DNA of 64,000 nucleotides from Malania oleifera. Lineage: Eukaryota > Streptophyta > Magnoliopsida > Santalales > Ximeniaceae. Both the position numbers and the translations under genes were made by a program. The stretch's first letter is position 1; every line of letters starts with the position of its first letter. The notes beneath the pieces are model-generated. The model did no database searches and was not told the origin of the DNA. It was given only the letters and a program-made list of their open reading frames with translations. The stretch is taken from positions 97,212,397 through 97,276,396 of the forward strand of contig NC_080423.1 of the NCBI RefSeq assembly GCF_029873635.1, read 5' to 3'. Shown here piece by piece: positions 36,462 to 49,002 of the stretch.

Positions 36462-38930
36462 ATGGACCCTGGAGGAGGTAGTGCCTATATGAGTGGTAGT
36501 GAGGGTGCAAGGCCCTCGAGTGCAGGTGAAGCTGATTCAGATGCAGTACTATGCAATGTGGCTCAGTAGGTTATGGTTGAGATCGCTAGGAGCTCCAGAG
36601 AGCAAGGAGGCCCGTCTGCAGGCCATGGGTGCACGATGGAGAAGTTTACCAAGATGAATCCTCCGGCATTTTCAGGAGGAGTTGAATCTTGGAGCCACCA
36701 AGAATTGGATGTAGGAGATCGAGAAAGTTTTGTCGGTATTACAGTGTATGGAGGAGCAAAGGGTCTTCTTCGCCACCTATAAACTGACAGGGGAGGCTGA
36801 GGGGTGGTGGACTGCTGTGAAACTTCTAGAGCAGTAGAGGACGACGCCGATAGTTATGACATGAAACCGATTTGAAGAACTATTCTTTGACAGATATTTC
36901 CCAGCCACTATCAGGGAAGTTAAAGTGGAAGAATTCCTGAATTTGAAGCAGGGACAGTAGTCGGTCCAACAGTATGCGGTGCGGTTTATAGAACTATCTC
37001 GCTTCACCCCGTATATTGTTCTTGATAAAGTAAAGAAGGCAAGACAGTTTGAAAGAGGATTGAGGTGAGGAATATATAAGCTGGAGGTAGTGTTAAAGAT
37101 ACAGGATTTTGTTGAGTTGGTTGATAGAGCAACGTTAGCTGAGGCTAGTAAGCGCATGGATGCAGAGGAGCAGGAACAGAAGAAGAGATCTACACCTTCA
37201 GGCTTCTAGTAGGGAGCTAGGCAGGGTCAGTGGAAGAGAGGAAACTATGGCAGAGGACAGAGGCAGGAGGCTGGAGGTTGTGAGTTCAGACGGTGCAAAA
37301 TTTTCTTGTCTATCAAACTTGTGGAAAGAGACACTTGGGAGAGTGTTGAGTGGGGAGAGCCATCTACTATCACTGCGATAGGCAAGGACATCTAGTGTGA
37401 GATTGCCCCACACCACCTGATTCCGCTCCTACTCCCATACCATACCGGGGAGGCTATCAGGTGCCCCTTGGAGGCCAGTAGAGGAATATAGCTCCAGCGA
37501 GAGTCTATGCTTTGATACTTGTAGATGATGAGATAGCCAGCGATGTGGTGACAAGTATGATTAACATGATTTCATTTAAAGTTATTGTATTATTTGATTC
37601 ATGAGTCACACACTCGTTTATGTCTATGGGATGTATTAGATTATGTGGGGCAGAAACACAGTTGTTAGACACTGAACTGTTAGTAACTACACCAACAGGG
37701 TTAGTAATGAGGTGTAGTAGAGTACTCTAAGGCTGTCCAATTGATATTAAGGGGAAAGTCTTGCCAGCTGATTTGATAGTATTGGATATGCATGAGTTCG
37801 ATGTAATTTTTAGTATGGACTGGTTGACAGCTAATTACACCAATATAGATTGTCATTTGAAAGAAGTAATATTCAGACCTCCGGGGAGACCAGTATTCAG
37901 GCTTATAGGGTCGCGTGTGCAATCCTTGCCTCAGTTAGTATCAACCATACAGGCGAGCAGACTACTTCTAGACGGTTGTCAAAGGTTCGTGGCATTTGTA
38001 AAGGAAATGTCAGAAAATGAATTAAAGCTTGCTAATACGCCAGTAGTGAAGGAGTTTTTAGATGTCTTCCCAGATGAGCTACCTGGGTTGCCTTCTAATC
38101 GCAAGGTCGATTTTGCTATTGATATACTTTCGAGGATGGCACCGATTTCTAAAGCTCATTACAGAATGACTCTAGTAGAGTTGGGAGAGCTAAAGGATCA
38201 ACTGCAAGGCTTGCTGGATAAGGGTTTTATTCGGCCCAGTGTGTTACCGTGGGGTGCTCTAGTGTTATTTGTAAAAAAGAAGGACGGGTCCATAAGGATG
38301 TGTATAGACTATAGGGAAATTAATAAGGTGACAATCAAGAACAAGTATCCTCTACCCTGTATAGACGATTTATTTTATCAGCTTTAGGGTATGTGGGTCT
38401 ATTCCAAGATTAACCTCAGATAAGCTATCATCAGGTGAAGGTAAAAGTAGAAGACGTCTCGAAGATAGCCTTTAGGACCAGATATAGGCATTATGAATTC
38501 CTCATTATGCCTTTTGGTTTGATGAATGCTCCTGCTGTGTTCATGGACTTGATGAATAGAGTATTTCACCAATATTTGGACCAGTTTGTTGTAGTTTATA
38601 TTGATGATATATTGGTATACTTAAAGAGTTTTGTAGAGCATGAGACGCATTTACGACTGGTACTTCAGATGTTCAAAGAAAAGAAATTGTATGCTAAGTT
38701 TAGTAAATGTGAATTCTGGCTAGAGAAAGTGTTGTTTCCGGGGCATGTTATTTTAGGGGATGGTAATTTAGTGGATCCCAGCAAGATTGAGATAGTGTTG
38801 AATTAGGTCTAGGAAATTAGAAGTTTCTTGGGACTGGTGCGTTATTGGCGTCAGTTTGTAGAAGAGTTTTCAACTTTATCAAGACCTCTCACGCGTCTGA
38901 CCAGAAAGAATGTTAGGTTTGAATGGGATA
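36462..38930 (+). pseudogene. Gypsy gag-protease-reverse transcriptase region (outer element), broken
   Basis: Recognisable pieces in order are a gag start, MDPGGGSAYMSG (36462), a gag body to about 37200, and a protease region near 37580-37700. The reverse transcriptase has [25 protein letters not shown] and [12 protein letters not shown] (38585-38620). The reading is broken in several places, so it is a fossil. Confidence 0.85.
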
Positions 38931-38933
38931 AGG

Positions 38934-38964
38934 TGTAACGACCTCAAAATTAAGACATTATTAA

Positions 38965-39005
<41 letters not shown>

Positions 39006-40129
39006 GAACTACTCTGATACCCCCTGCTATGAAACTCGAGCCTCAGAAGGCACTGGGGTAAATCTGAATATAAAATCATACCTATGCAGCAGAAACGTAA
39101 ACCATACATCCATACACATCATACAATACCATAAATCTGTATTTCCAAACCATAACTATATAATAGATTTCTCTCAAAAAATATCTGTCCCAAAATAGAA
39201 AACCCTGCACAAACTTACCCTCTAAACCAGGGTAATCAATGAACTCCCTATCCGCGAGCCTGATCTGCTCGCTTAGCTGGCTCTCTTAAAAAATGTTAAA
39301 GTCATGGGGTGAGTCGACGCTCAGTAAGTGGAAATATGGTATTACTAGTGTGTGGCGACTAAGTTGCGCACTGTTAAAATAACAACTGAACTGTAATTAA
39401 ATAGTAAATCCGTAAAACATGTCTATCATTTTCACAATTTAAAATATAACTATATCATCTGAATTTTCTACTTTTCATACTGCTAATATCATATTATACT
39501 CATCATATACTATAAAACTGTATACATATACAGAACCGTACTTTATCCCTAGAATTCTTTATGTTATGATATGATCCCTCATGATAGCGTTGTGTGGCCT
39601 GTAGGCGAGACTTAATCTGGTCGGCCCTCCAGATAAGTCAATATACTCTACACTACCTCAGCCTGGCCAAACTGCGTACTCTCCTAGGCGCGGGACTTGC
39701 TTCTACGTCGTCAAACTGGCCCCCTCAACCCAATGAACTGGGGAGCTGCATCCTCTCCTAGCACAGTTTGACGGTACCCACACACTATCTGAGATATGTG
39801 GTTGCACTCTATTATGTATATAGCAACGGTACCGTGCTCTGTATTCTTTATCTGTATCTTTTTGTAATCATTCCTCAGGAATCTGATACTATATCTATAC
39901 TCTTTTACTATTTTCATCATGTTTCCAAAATTACCATAACGCTATCTTTCTGTACTGTAAACTCTGTAATTTCTATATTTTGTATCAGTAGCATCTTGAT
40001 GCTATCTCTGTATATTTATCTGTATACTCTATATGTTATGGTAATAGGAAACATGACAAACTATAAACACTGTATATACTGTTCTGAATAAAGCTGTAAT
40101 ATACTGATCTGAGTAAAACTATAATATAC
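38934..40129 (-). mobile_element. Reverse-oriented Gypsy solo LTR nested in the outer element, part 1
   Basis: The plus strand begins TGTAACGACCTC immediately after TAAGG (38929-38933). The other end, GGGGCATTACA, is at 50981, followed by TAAGG (50982-50986), so the whole block is one insertion site. This part resembles 13578-14800. It contains an (ATT)n tract (38962-39002). Confidence 0.85.
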
Positions 40130-42466
40130 TGTAACAACCCGAATTTTTAAATGAAATTTAACTAATAAAGAAAGGGGAATGGAAACAAAAATAAAGAGGG
40201 AAGCTGAAAAGCTTCGTTGACAAACACAGGGTTTCGTCGACGAAGGCTTCAAGGATTTCGTCGACGAACACAGGGCTTCGTCGACGAAGAATTACCGAGA
40301 GGGATTCTGGAGCCGATTGCATTTTGTCGATGAAGACTGGATTTCGTTGACGAAATCTGTGAAGAACTTGTCGACGAAGGTTGGGCTCGTCGACGAATTC
40401 CGCCGCCTATAAACATGAAAAATCCGATTTTATCTTCAATTGCAAGCCTCCTCTCCACACTCTCTCTCTCTCCTTTTCGGCTCTCTCACTCTCTCTCTTC
40501 AATTTTGGGCTGGTTTTACGCCGGATCGAAGATTTGAGGCTACCATGACACTCTTGGAGAAATTCCCTACGAGTTTGCCGGAGCGGATCGTTGGGAAAAC
40601 GAAGTTGGAAATCATCCCTGGGTTGAGGTAAGGCTTTTTAAGCCAAACTAGACTTTATGGTAGTTATAGAAATTGATGTACGCATGAAAATACTGATGTT
40701 TAGTACTGGGGGTTTTGAGTTTCAGGGTGTTGATCAGGAAGTCATACGGGGGTTAGCCTAGGATATTTTGGGGGCTTTTTCAGTAGCTAGGTAAGGGAGT
40801 AAACTAAAGTAGTTCTTTTCCATGCAAACTATTATTGATTATAAGTAAATTTATTTTCAGAAAAGCATATGATATACCTGTATATTATAGATGAAATGTA
40901 CATTTAGGAAATACTGCTATTATGATTAAACGTATATGTATGTATGAGATGATAGAAAAGCACGATTTTAGAATATGAAGTATGACTTTTAACAAAGCAT
41001 GTGTGGCATGAATATTATTTTACGAGAAATGAGATATGATATGTATGCTTTTACGTATAAAACACATTTTTAGGTATTTTGAAAAGACGAGTTATGCTAC
41101 ATTGAGTTTGAGGAATATATGATAAAAGAGTTATTTTTAGAAGGTAAATACCTGAAACGATTCGGTACGAGGCCGTATTTATGTTATCGGCGCGAGGCCG
41201 TATTTATTATGCTATCGGCACGAGGCCATATTATTATGTTATCGACACGAGGCTGTATTTATGTTATCGGCGCGAGGCCATATTTATCATGCTATCGGCG
41301 CGAGGCCGTATTATTATGTTATTGGCACGAGGCCGTATTTATGTTATCGGCGCGAGGCCGTATTTATTATGCTATCGGCGCGTGGCCGTATTATTATGTT
41401 ATCGGCACGAGGCAGTATTTATGTTATTGGCGCGAGGCTGTATTTATTATGCTATCGGCGCGAGGCCGTATTATTATGTTATCAGCACGAGGCCGTATTT
41501 ATGTTATCGGCGCGAGGCCGTATTTATTATGCTATCGGTGCGAGGCCGTATCTATGTTTTCGGAACGAGGCCGTGTTGATGTTACGTATGTTCATGTATT
41601 ATATGTTATTGTAACCATGATGTTAGTTTAGTTCAGACCAGGAGCTCGGTACCGTAGCTATGGGTAGATTTTGGCACGAGACCATATTAGTGCTAACCAT
41701 CCCATGAGGGGATGGGAGATGGATAGTCGATGTGGCTTTTAGTAGAGTGTGGACGTCCACCTGGCAGTCCGGACCAGGGTGTGGCGAGCTCATTGCACTT
41801 ACAGACATATTTGATTCGACAGTGGTCAGCCAGCCATTGTCAGGTCCTGCATTCGGGTTACACAACCTGTCATAGGGGTAATACATGACATTAGCTAGCT
41901 ATTCATCATGGGTTGATTTTTCAGTATCACAGTTATACCAGATGTTTATATACCTTACGAGTTATTGGCATATATGAAAATGTATGATTATTTCGAATGA
42001 TATGATGAATGTTTTCCGACTTATGAAATGTACAGTATATGTATAATTGCACTAAATATTCATGTTGCCACACAGCTGTATTTAGTTTATTTTCCCTTAC
42101 TAAGAAGTGTCTCATCCCCAACATTATTAAATTTTTCAGGAGCCCCTGAGAGACTGGCGGGTCAAGGCCGCCATTGAGATTAGTGAGATTACCCCGTGAG
42201 GAGGGTAAGATTTTGTACTAGGGTTAGAATTATTTTGTGTTTGACCCTAGAGATATTCTGATGTATATAAGAATGTATAGTAGTACAGTATCATAATGTT
42301 ATAAAAGCTCTGGTATTATGTTTTGTGGATGGATGTATGGATTTTTATGTTTACTGCTATTAGGAATTCCGCTGTGTATGACAAGTGTCCCCGTTACCCA
42401 CGGGTTCGGGTTGACCATTTGATTTATTATGTTGTATTTTGTTATATTTTAATGAGGGACGTTACA
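40130..42466 (+). repeat. 5' LTR of the second Gypsy element
   Basis: 2,337 bases. U3 palindromes of the TTCGTCGACGAA type lie at 40210-40400, followed by CTATAAACATG at about 40408. Its longest special feature is the minisatellite at 41160-41580. Confidence 0.88.
41160..41580 (+). repeat. Minisatellite of CGGCGCGAGGCCGTATTTATG-like units
   Basis: About 17 units of 23-26 bases, alternating in a higher-order pattern (units followed by TTATGTTAT, TTATTATGCTAT or ATTATTATGTTAT). All three plus-strand frames stay open over it, so the long frames here are repeat artefacts, not genes. Other LTRs of these families have only three to six related units (12475-12590, 34988-35190, 54300-54460). Confidence 0.92.
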
Positions 42467-42784
42467 TTTGGTATCAGAGCTTAGGATAATAGGTTCTGTA
42501 GACTCTAGAGTGCAGCAGTAATAATACCAGAGTATAGGATAAGGGAATTTGAGGTCTGGTTTTGTAGGCTAGATGTAGGACTTCCGTGGTGGTTTGTATG
42601 ATTTTCCTGGGGTGATAATTTCAGGAAATTCATTGTAAACTATCGTCGGGTTGGGTATCTAGGTTGCAAGATTGAACCTTGAATTGAGATTAAGAGAGAT
42701 GGGTTAATTAGGAGAAATATACTATATGAGTTGAGTGATACACGTAGGGAAAGAGGTTTTGAGTTAAGTTACCTGTTTTTCAGG

Positions 42785-45484
42785 ATGGACCTTGGTGGCA
42801 ATAGTGCCCACGCCAGTGGGAGTGAGGGTGTTGGACCCTCAGGCGCTGCGGGTAGTGATTCAGATGCAGTTTTACGCAGCGTAACACAGCAAGTTATGGC
42901 AGAAATTGCCAGGAGTTCGAAGGAACATGGTGGTCTTTTTGTAGGCCACGGTAGCTCGATAGAGAAGTTTATTAAGATGAGTCCTCTAACTTTCTCAAGA
43001 GGAACAGATCCTGCAGTTGCTGAGAACTGGGTGTAGGAGATGGAGAAGATATTCGCAGTGCTGCAGTGCTCAGAGGAGCAAAAGGTGCTGTTTGCCCCTA
43101 CAGACTGACTGGAGAGGCCGAGAGATGGTGGTCGGCAGTGAAACTTTTAGAGCAGCAGAGGACTATTCCTGTAGAGATTACGTGGGAACGGTTTAAGGAG
43201 ATTTTCTTTGACAGGTATTTTCCAGCCTCTTCCAAGGAGGCTAAGATTGCAGAGTTCCTGAATCTGAAGCAAGGACAGCTGTCGGTACAGCAATACGCGG
43301 TGAGGTTTATTGAGTTATCCCGCTTCGCCACGTATATCATATTAGATGAGGTAAAGAAGGTACGACAGTTTGAAAGAGGCATGAGGAGAGAAATATACAA
43401 GCAGGTATCGATAATGAAGTTGTAGGACTTCGCTGAGCTAGTGGATAGAGCCACTATAGCAGAGATTGGTGATCGGTTAAAGGCTGAGGAGCAGAGACAG
43501 AAGAAGAGATCCATACCTTCTGGTTCCCAGCAGGGGGGGTGGACGTGGTACATGGAAGAGAGGTGGCTATTATAAAGGCCAGAGGCAGGAGACCGGGAAT
43601 CGCGGTTTCCAGGGTGCACAGGCATCTCCAGTTTGCCCATATTGTGGGAAGAAACACCTGGGGGAGTGTCGTGCTGGGCAAAGTGTCTACTACAGGTGTG
43701 GGGAGTCAGGGCATATGATGAGAGAGTGTCCTACACAGACTGGTACGGCTCCTGCTCCTAGACGTGCACAAGGAGGTTACCAGGCGCCATGAGGAGGCCA
43801 GCAGAGGAATACGGCCGCAGCCAGAGTTTTTGCTTTGACGCCAGGCGACACTGAGGCGGTCGGCGATGTGGTGACAAGTATTGTTGTTTTCATTTCAAGT
43901 TATTGCACTTTTCGATTCTGGTGCCACACATTCGTTTGTGTCCTTGGGGTGTGCTAAATTATGTAGGGTGGAAATGCAATCATTAGATGTTGAGTTGTTA
44001 GTGGCTACACTGACTGGGTCAGCAGTGAGATGTAGTTGGGTACTTAGTGGATGTCCAGTTGATGTTTAGGGGGAAGATCTATATGCTGATTTGGTGGCAT
44101 TAGATATGCACGAGTTTGACATTATTTTTGGCATGGATTGGCTAGTGGCTAATTCTGCTATTATAGACTGTCGTGCTAGAGAAGTGATATTCAGACCTCC
44201 AGGGAAACTAGAATTTAGATTTACAGGGTCACGAGTGCAGTCTTTACCTCAGATAGTCTCAGCTGTTCAGGCGAAGAGACTGCTTTAGAATGGCTGTTTG
44301 GGATTCGTGGCTTTTGTAAAAGAAATGTCAGAAAATGAATTAAAGCTCATTAATACGCCTGTGGTGAAAGAATTTATAGATGTATTTCCAAATGAATTAC
44401 CAGGTTTGCCGCCTGATCGTGAGGTAGATTTCCCTATTGATCTACTTCTAGATACAACGCCGATTTCTAAAACATCGTACCAAATGGCGCCGGCAGAGTT
44501 GGCCGAACTGAAGGATCAGTTGCAGGATTTGTTAGATAAAGGCTTCATACGGCCTAGTGTATCTCCATGGGGAGCTAATGTTCTATTTATGAAGAAGAAG
44601 GACGGGACTATGAGGATGTGTATAGATTACAGGGAGATTAATGAAGTGACCATTAAGAACAAATATCCTCTACCCCGTATTGATGATTTGTTTGACCAGC
44701 TCCAGGGTACACGAGTGTATTCGAAAATTGACCTCAGATCTTGCTACCATCAGGTGAAGGTGAAAGCAGAAGACATCTCAAAGATGGCCTTCAGGACCAG
44801 GTACGGGCATTACGAGTTTCTTGTTATGTCATTTGGTTTGACGAATGCTCCTACGGTATTTATGGACTTGATGAACAGAGTCTTCCATCGATACCTAGAT
44901 CAGTTTGTTGTTGTGTTTATTGATGATGTATTGGTCTATTCAAGGGGTTATGAGGAGCATGAGATGCACCTGAGGCAGGTTTTGCAAACACTTCGGGAGA
45001 AGAAGTTATACGCCAAATTCAGTAAATGTGAAATTTGGCTTGAGAAGGTCGTGTTCTTAGGGCATGTTATTTCTGGAGATGGTACTTCTGTAGATCCCAG
45101 TAAGATTGAGGCGGTGGTGAATTGGGCTAGACCGAGGAACGTCTAGGAGATCAGGAGTTTCTTGGGGTTAGTCGAATATTACCGTCGTTTTGTCGAGGGG
45201 TTCTCAGCCTTATCAATGCCTTTGACACGACTGACCAGGAAGAATGCCAGATTTGAGTGGGACGACAGCTGTGAGCAGAGCTTTCAGGAGCTGAAGTAGA
45301 GATTAGTCACAGTACCGGTATTGATCATCCCATCTGGGGGTGAGGGTTACACTATTTACAGTGATGCGTCCTTGAAGAGACTTGGCTGTGTGTTGATGCA
45401 GTATGGTAGGGTAGTGGCATATGCATTTAGACAGTTGAAAGAGTACGAAAAGAACTACCCTACCCACGACCTTGAGTTGGCTTG
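42785..45484 (+). pseudogene. Gypsy gag-pol region (inner element), broken and truncated
   Basis: Includes the retroviral-type gag core (GEAERWWSAVKLLEQQRT, 43120), the zinc knuckle, the protease DSG motif, reverse transcriptase with [14 protein letters not shown] (about 44905-44945), and the first part of RNase H. No integrase is present on this element. Confidence 0.85.
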
Positions 45485-46388
45485 TTTCATTTTAAAACAG
45501 TAGGCAGAGCTGGTTTGAGAATGGGTTTTGGGGTAAGAGCTAGGCCTTGGGATATTTTGAAATTGGACTCATGGGGTTTTAAAATGGGTGTTGGGTTAGC
45601 CCAAATGGTCATGTTTAAATACTTGGAGGTGCTTTCAATATTTTCTAAATTAATTTGTTTGTGTTGGAAGGCTATTCTTCAGAAATTAGTTGATCATGAA
45701 AACTAAAACATATCAATGTACTTTGAGCAAACCGGACTGCGTCTTACCTTCCACAGTGGACGCAACCCCGCAAGCCCTGTTGTAATCATTTTTTTTTTCT
45801 TCTATAATTATGCCTAAATATTCATCTGAATTAATGATTATATTTATATGACTGAGAATTATGTTCACCTTGTGGTGTGCTTTGCAGTTTGAACCATTGT
45901 AGAATTAATAAATTGCCTCATTGCCCCCCCCCCCTTTAATTTGGTCTCAATTTTTTGCACCAGTTGTGGAAATCCAAGTCCTGGATTAAAGGCTTCCATC
46001 AATACAATACACTCATACTAATAGATAATATTTAGAAACATAAATTTCATGACTTGAATTTAAATTTATGAATTTAAAAAAGATTCAATAATATAATTTT
46101 TGGGGTGAGAATGTTGCATGATCTGCGCAGGTAGAAGGGTCTTTTCCAAATGATTTGTTTAGGTGCAACAAAGGTGTGCATTTACGGTTAATGTCAACGG
46201 TATCAGCAAAGGTTTGTCTGTGTTTGTGTGTCCCTGCCTCTATTTTGTATCGCTTTTAGATTTTAGATTTTTGATTATTCTGTGTTACATGTTTGCATAT
46301 CGTTAGATGTTTGGATTCTTTTGATTTCAACAACATGGAAGATTTGAAAATCCACCTTCCTCGGTCGTCAGTCATAAGAGTTTATACC

Positions 46389-46431
<43 letters not shown>

Positions 46432-47858
46432 GTGCGACACTCAATTCCAGATCTCCACGCACATGATTTCTTCTAGGTATGGATCTTGTCCTTCTAAAAG
46501 TCTCAGCTTTTGTAGATTTTAATTTCCATTTTGGCCAGTTTATTGGTTTCGGGACTCAAATCTATTTTTATTTTTTAAAAATTTTCTTCTAGTGATGGTT
46601 GACATTTGGGCCCACAAGTTGATCAATAAGCACAAATTGAGATAATTTGAAAATAAGGCTTTCAAATAATTTAACTAGAACGCCTAATATGGTATAAATG
46701 TCTTGAAAAATTTCACCTTGAGAGGCACGAGTCAAAAAGAAAGTCCTTATAATTGAAGCAACATCCTTGAAAATGTCAATTAGGTTGCAAAGTATAATGC
46801 ACTTAGGGCGATTGTTTCTCTAGTGCGTCTAGTTTGTAAAAATGGTTTGAATGAGTAATGTTAAAAGTCAGAGCTTGTGATGTCACAAGTCCGTAGGTCT
46901 TTACATTTTCAAGTTTTAATAGATACTCCAGATAATTGTTAATATATTTATTCTGAGAGTATTGATATCATTTGTAATATAAATAATTGTTATTGGATTA
47001 TGACAATCTTCTTTTAATGAAGTTATTACGAACAATGAATAATCCGTAAAGTAACTTAAGGAGTCTGACAATTTCAACTATTATCATGATTTAATGAGAC
47101 AAAAAGTAAATGACTATCAAGTGAATATATAGCTTTAAGTGTGACAATACTTTAATAAGCATATTTATTAATGACATTTAAGATAAAGAAAAATAATGGT
47201 CAGAAAAGGAGTTGGTTGTTAAATTTTGTAGCTCGTAACTAAGCTTAGGGACATTTCCTTTATAGAGGTCAAACTTCGGGCACCCTAAAATAATATTATT
47301 TATTATTTTTATTTTATTTTTTTGAGATGAACGAGGTTTAGGTAAAACTTTTTTAAACCGGTTTCTAAAATAGTTGCCCAAAAAATCAGCCCTACTTATG
47401 AATAAGTGTGAGAAATTGTCTAACTAAAGGGTTGATTCCTTGTACATAGATGAACTAATCCATGCTAGGGTTTACAAATACGCAAACTAATGCATAAATA
47501 GGCTACCTACAAGGAATATGGTTATAACAAACTCTGCCAGTGCATCTAAATGTTACTAGGTGGCATTTCTATTAATGTTATGGAAACTGCACTTTGTTTG
47601 TGGGGATCATAAAACCCTTAGAACCTTGACTATACACATTGTTAAAAAGCCTTGTGTCTCTTCATACAGTAATTGAAGCTGTAGCTTGTAGGTGTGGTAC
47701 ACATGATGTGTGCTTGCACTTTTTAGTTCATATTCTAGTTTGTGGATTTAATCTTTCTTCTATCATTTGCATATCTTTTTATTTTTTATAAGACGTGCCT
47801 TCACTGGGGTTCCACTCATTTATTCCTTATTTAACCACATGTGTTTTTCCTTTTGTAG
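45485..47858. other. No gene recognised inside the CACTA-like segment
   Basis: Unassigned sequence with a C-run near 45925 and a (GA)n tract at 46391-46428, which is followed by a 16-codon frame of no known similarity. I looked for the preceding sulfate transporter exons here and did not find them. Confidence 0.45.
46391..46428. repeat. (GA)n microsatellite
   Basis: About 19 GA units. Confidence 0.95.
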
Positions 47859-49002
47859 TTCTCATGGCCCCCTTTTGTGATGGGATCTGTCATTCTTGCA
47901 GTACTTTTGATTATGAAGCACTTGGTATGAGATGATTGTATTTTTTTATAAACTAAGTACTTGTTAATTTTTTATTTAATTTTAATTTTGAAGTTTATGT
48001 TCGGGGAAAATCAAGGAAGCATTTACGATTCCTGTGAGCAACCGGTCCCCTTACAGCTGTTGCTTTGGGTACAACTTTTGTGAAAATATTTCATCCATCT
48101 TCCATTTCTTTGGTGAGAATAGCATGAATCTAACTCATTTTAAACTATTGGGTATTCAATTTAACAATAAGGTATAAATTGCAAAAGTGACAACAACATG
48201 AATAGTCAATTTTCTATTAAAAAAAACCTGAATAGTCAATTAATCATATAAGTTAAGATTTCCAGATTTAAATATAAAAGATGTTCATATATCAAGATAC
48301 AAATAATTTGTGCTTGTTATAAGTTAAGCTGATATGATTCTTTTACTGAAATGGTGGCTATTGCTGCCAACAAGTGGTCCGTTCTCTAATCTTCTTTTTC
48401 ATACACCACCCACTCAGGGGATATATGTAGATACCAATTCAACGACTAGTTTTTAAGCCCTATCTTTGCTTATAGTAAAAATACATATATTTATGTGGCT
48501 TATTCTAATTGTTACATGTGGCCTTACCAACTCTGTGCCCCCTGGCAGACTTTCAAACCAGCCTTGTGTAGTTTTAGTTCATTTGTTATTTCATTGTTTA
48601 TTTATTTATTTGTTCATATGTGTCTTTACTGTTTTTGTCTCAGTTAAATTTTATCATACAAACTTGTTCTGGAATTTCATTTTAATTGAAGTTTAATATA
48701 AAGGTTAGTAAATGTTGGGTTGTTGTTTTAGGTTGGAGATATGCCTGAGGGCCTCCCAAAATTTTTTGTCCCCAAAAATTTTAGTTATGCAAAGTCTTTG
48801 ATTCCTACCGCAATGCTTAATACTGGTGTTGCTATATTGGTAAGAGAAGTTAGGTTGGCCATTATGATTTTTATTTTTTTTTAAATTAAATTTGTGAAGT
48901 TGATTTTTGATGAACCATTACTTTTGGAACTCAAAGGAATCTGTTGGAATTGCTAAAGCATTGGCTGCAAAGAATGGATATGAGTTAGATTCAAATCAAG
49001 AG
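47859..49002 (+). pseudogene. SULTR4: Group 4 sulfate transporter gene fragment, four exons with introns
   Basis: Four consecutive blocks match the middle of plant SULTR4 (vacuolar sulfate exporter). 47859-47924 encodes FSWPPFVMGSVILAVLLIMK. 48005-48112 encodes GKSRKHLRFL..ATGPLTAVAL. 48732-48839 encodes VGDMPEGLPKFFVPKNFSYA. 48937-49002 encodes ESVGIAKALAAKNGYELDSN. Lengths are 66, 108, 108 and 66 bases, all phase 0, with GT donors throughout. Damage: TGA at 48035-48037 replaces the Arg of RFLRATGP, and the second exon is preceded by GG instead of AG. No upstream exons (N-terminal membrane spans) or downstream exons (from FGLGVAN onward, including the STAS domain) were found. Because introns are kept, this is a DNA-level copy, not a retrocopy. 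It sits in a CACTA-like element inside nested retrotransposons and cannot make a transporter. Confidence 0.88.

Larger units (their letters stand above)
40130..45484 (+). mobile_element. Second Ty3/Gypsy element, nested, right part missing
   Basis: 5' LTR 40130-42466 (TGTAACAACCC to GGACGTTACA), followed by the primer site TTTGGTATCAGAGCTTA. Gag begins 42785, a CCHC zinc knuckle (CGESGHMMREC) lies at about 43700-43732, protease (FDSGATHSFVS) at about 43910, reverse transcriptase 44298-45146 and the start of RNase H to about 45482. There it abuts unrelated sequence and no 3' LTR is found. It is the same lineage as the outer element but a different family. It carries several breaks. Confidence 0.88.

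Noticed and set aside
41119-41631. Three long overlapping plus frames, up to 170 codons
   Set aside because: Frame-independent translation of a minisatellite inside an LTR.
47859-49002. Functional sulfate transporter gene
   Set aside because: Only four middle exons, a premature TGA, a lost splice acceptor and a position inside nested transposons.
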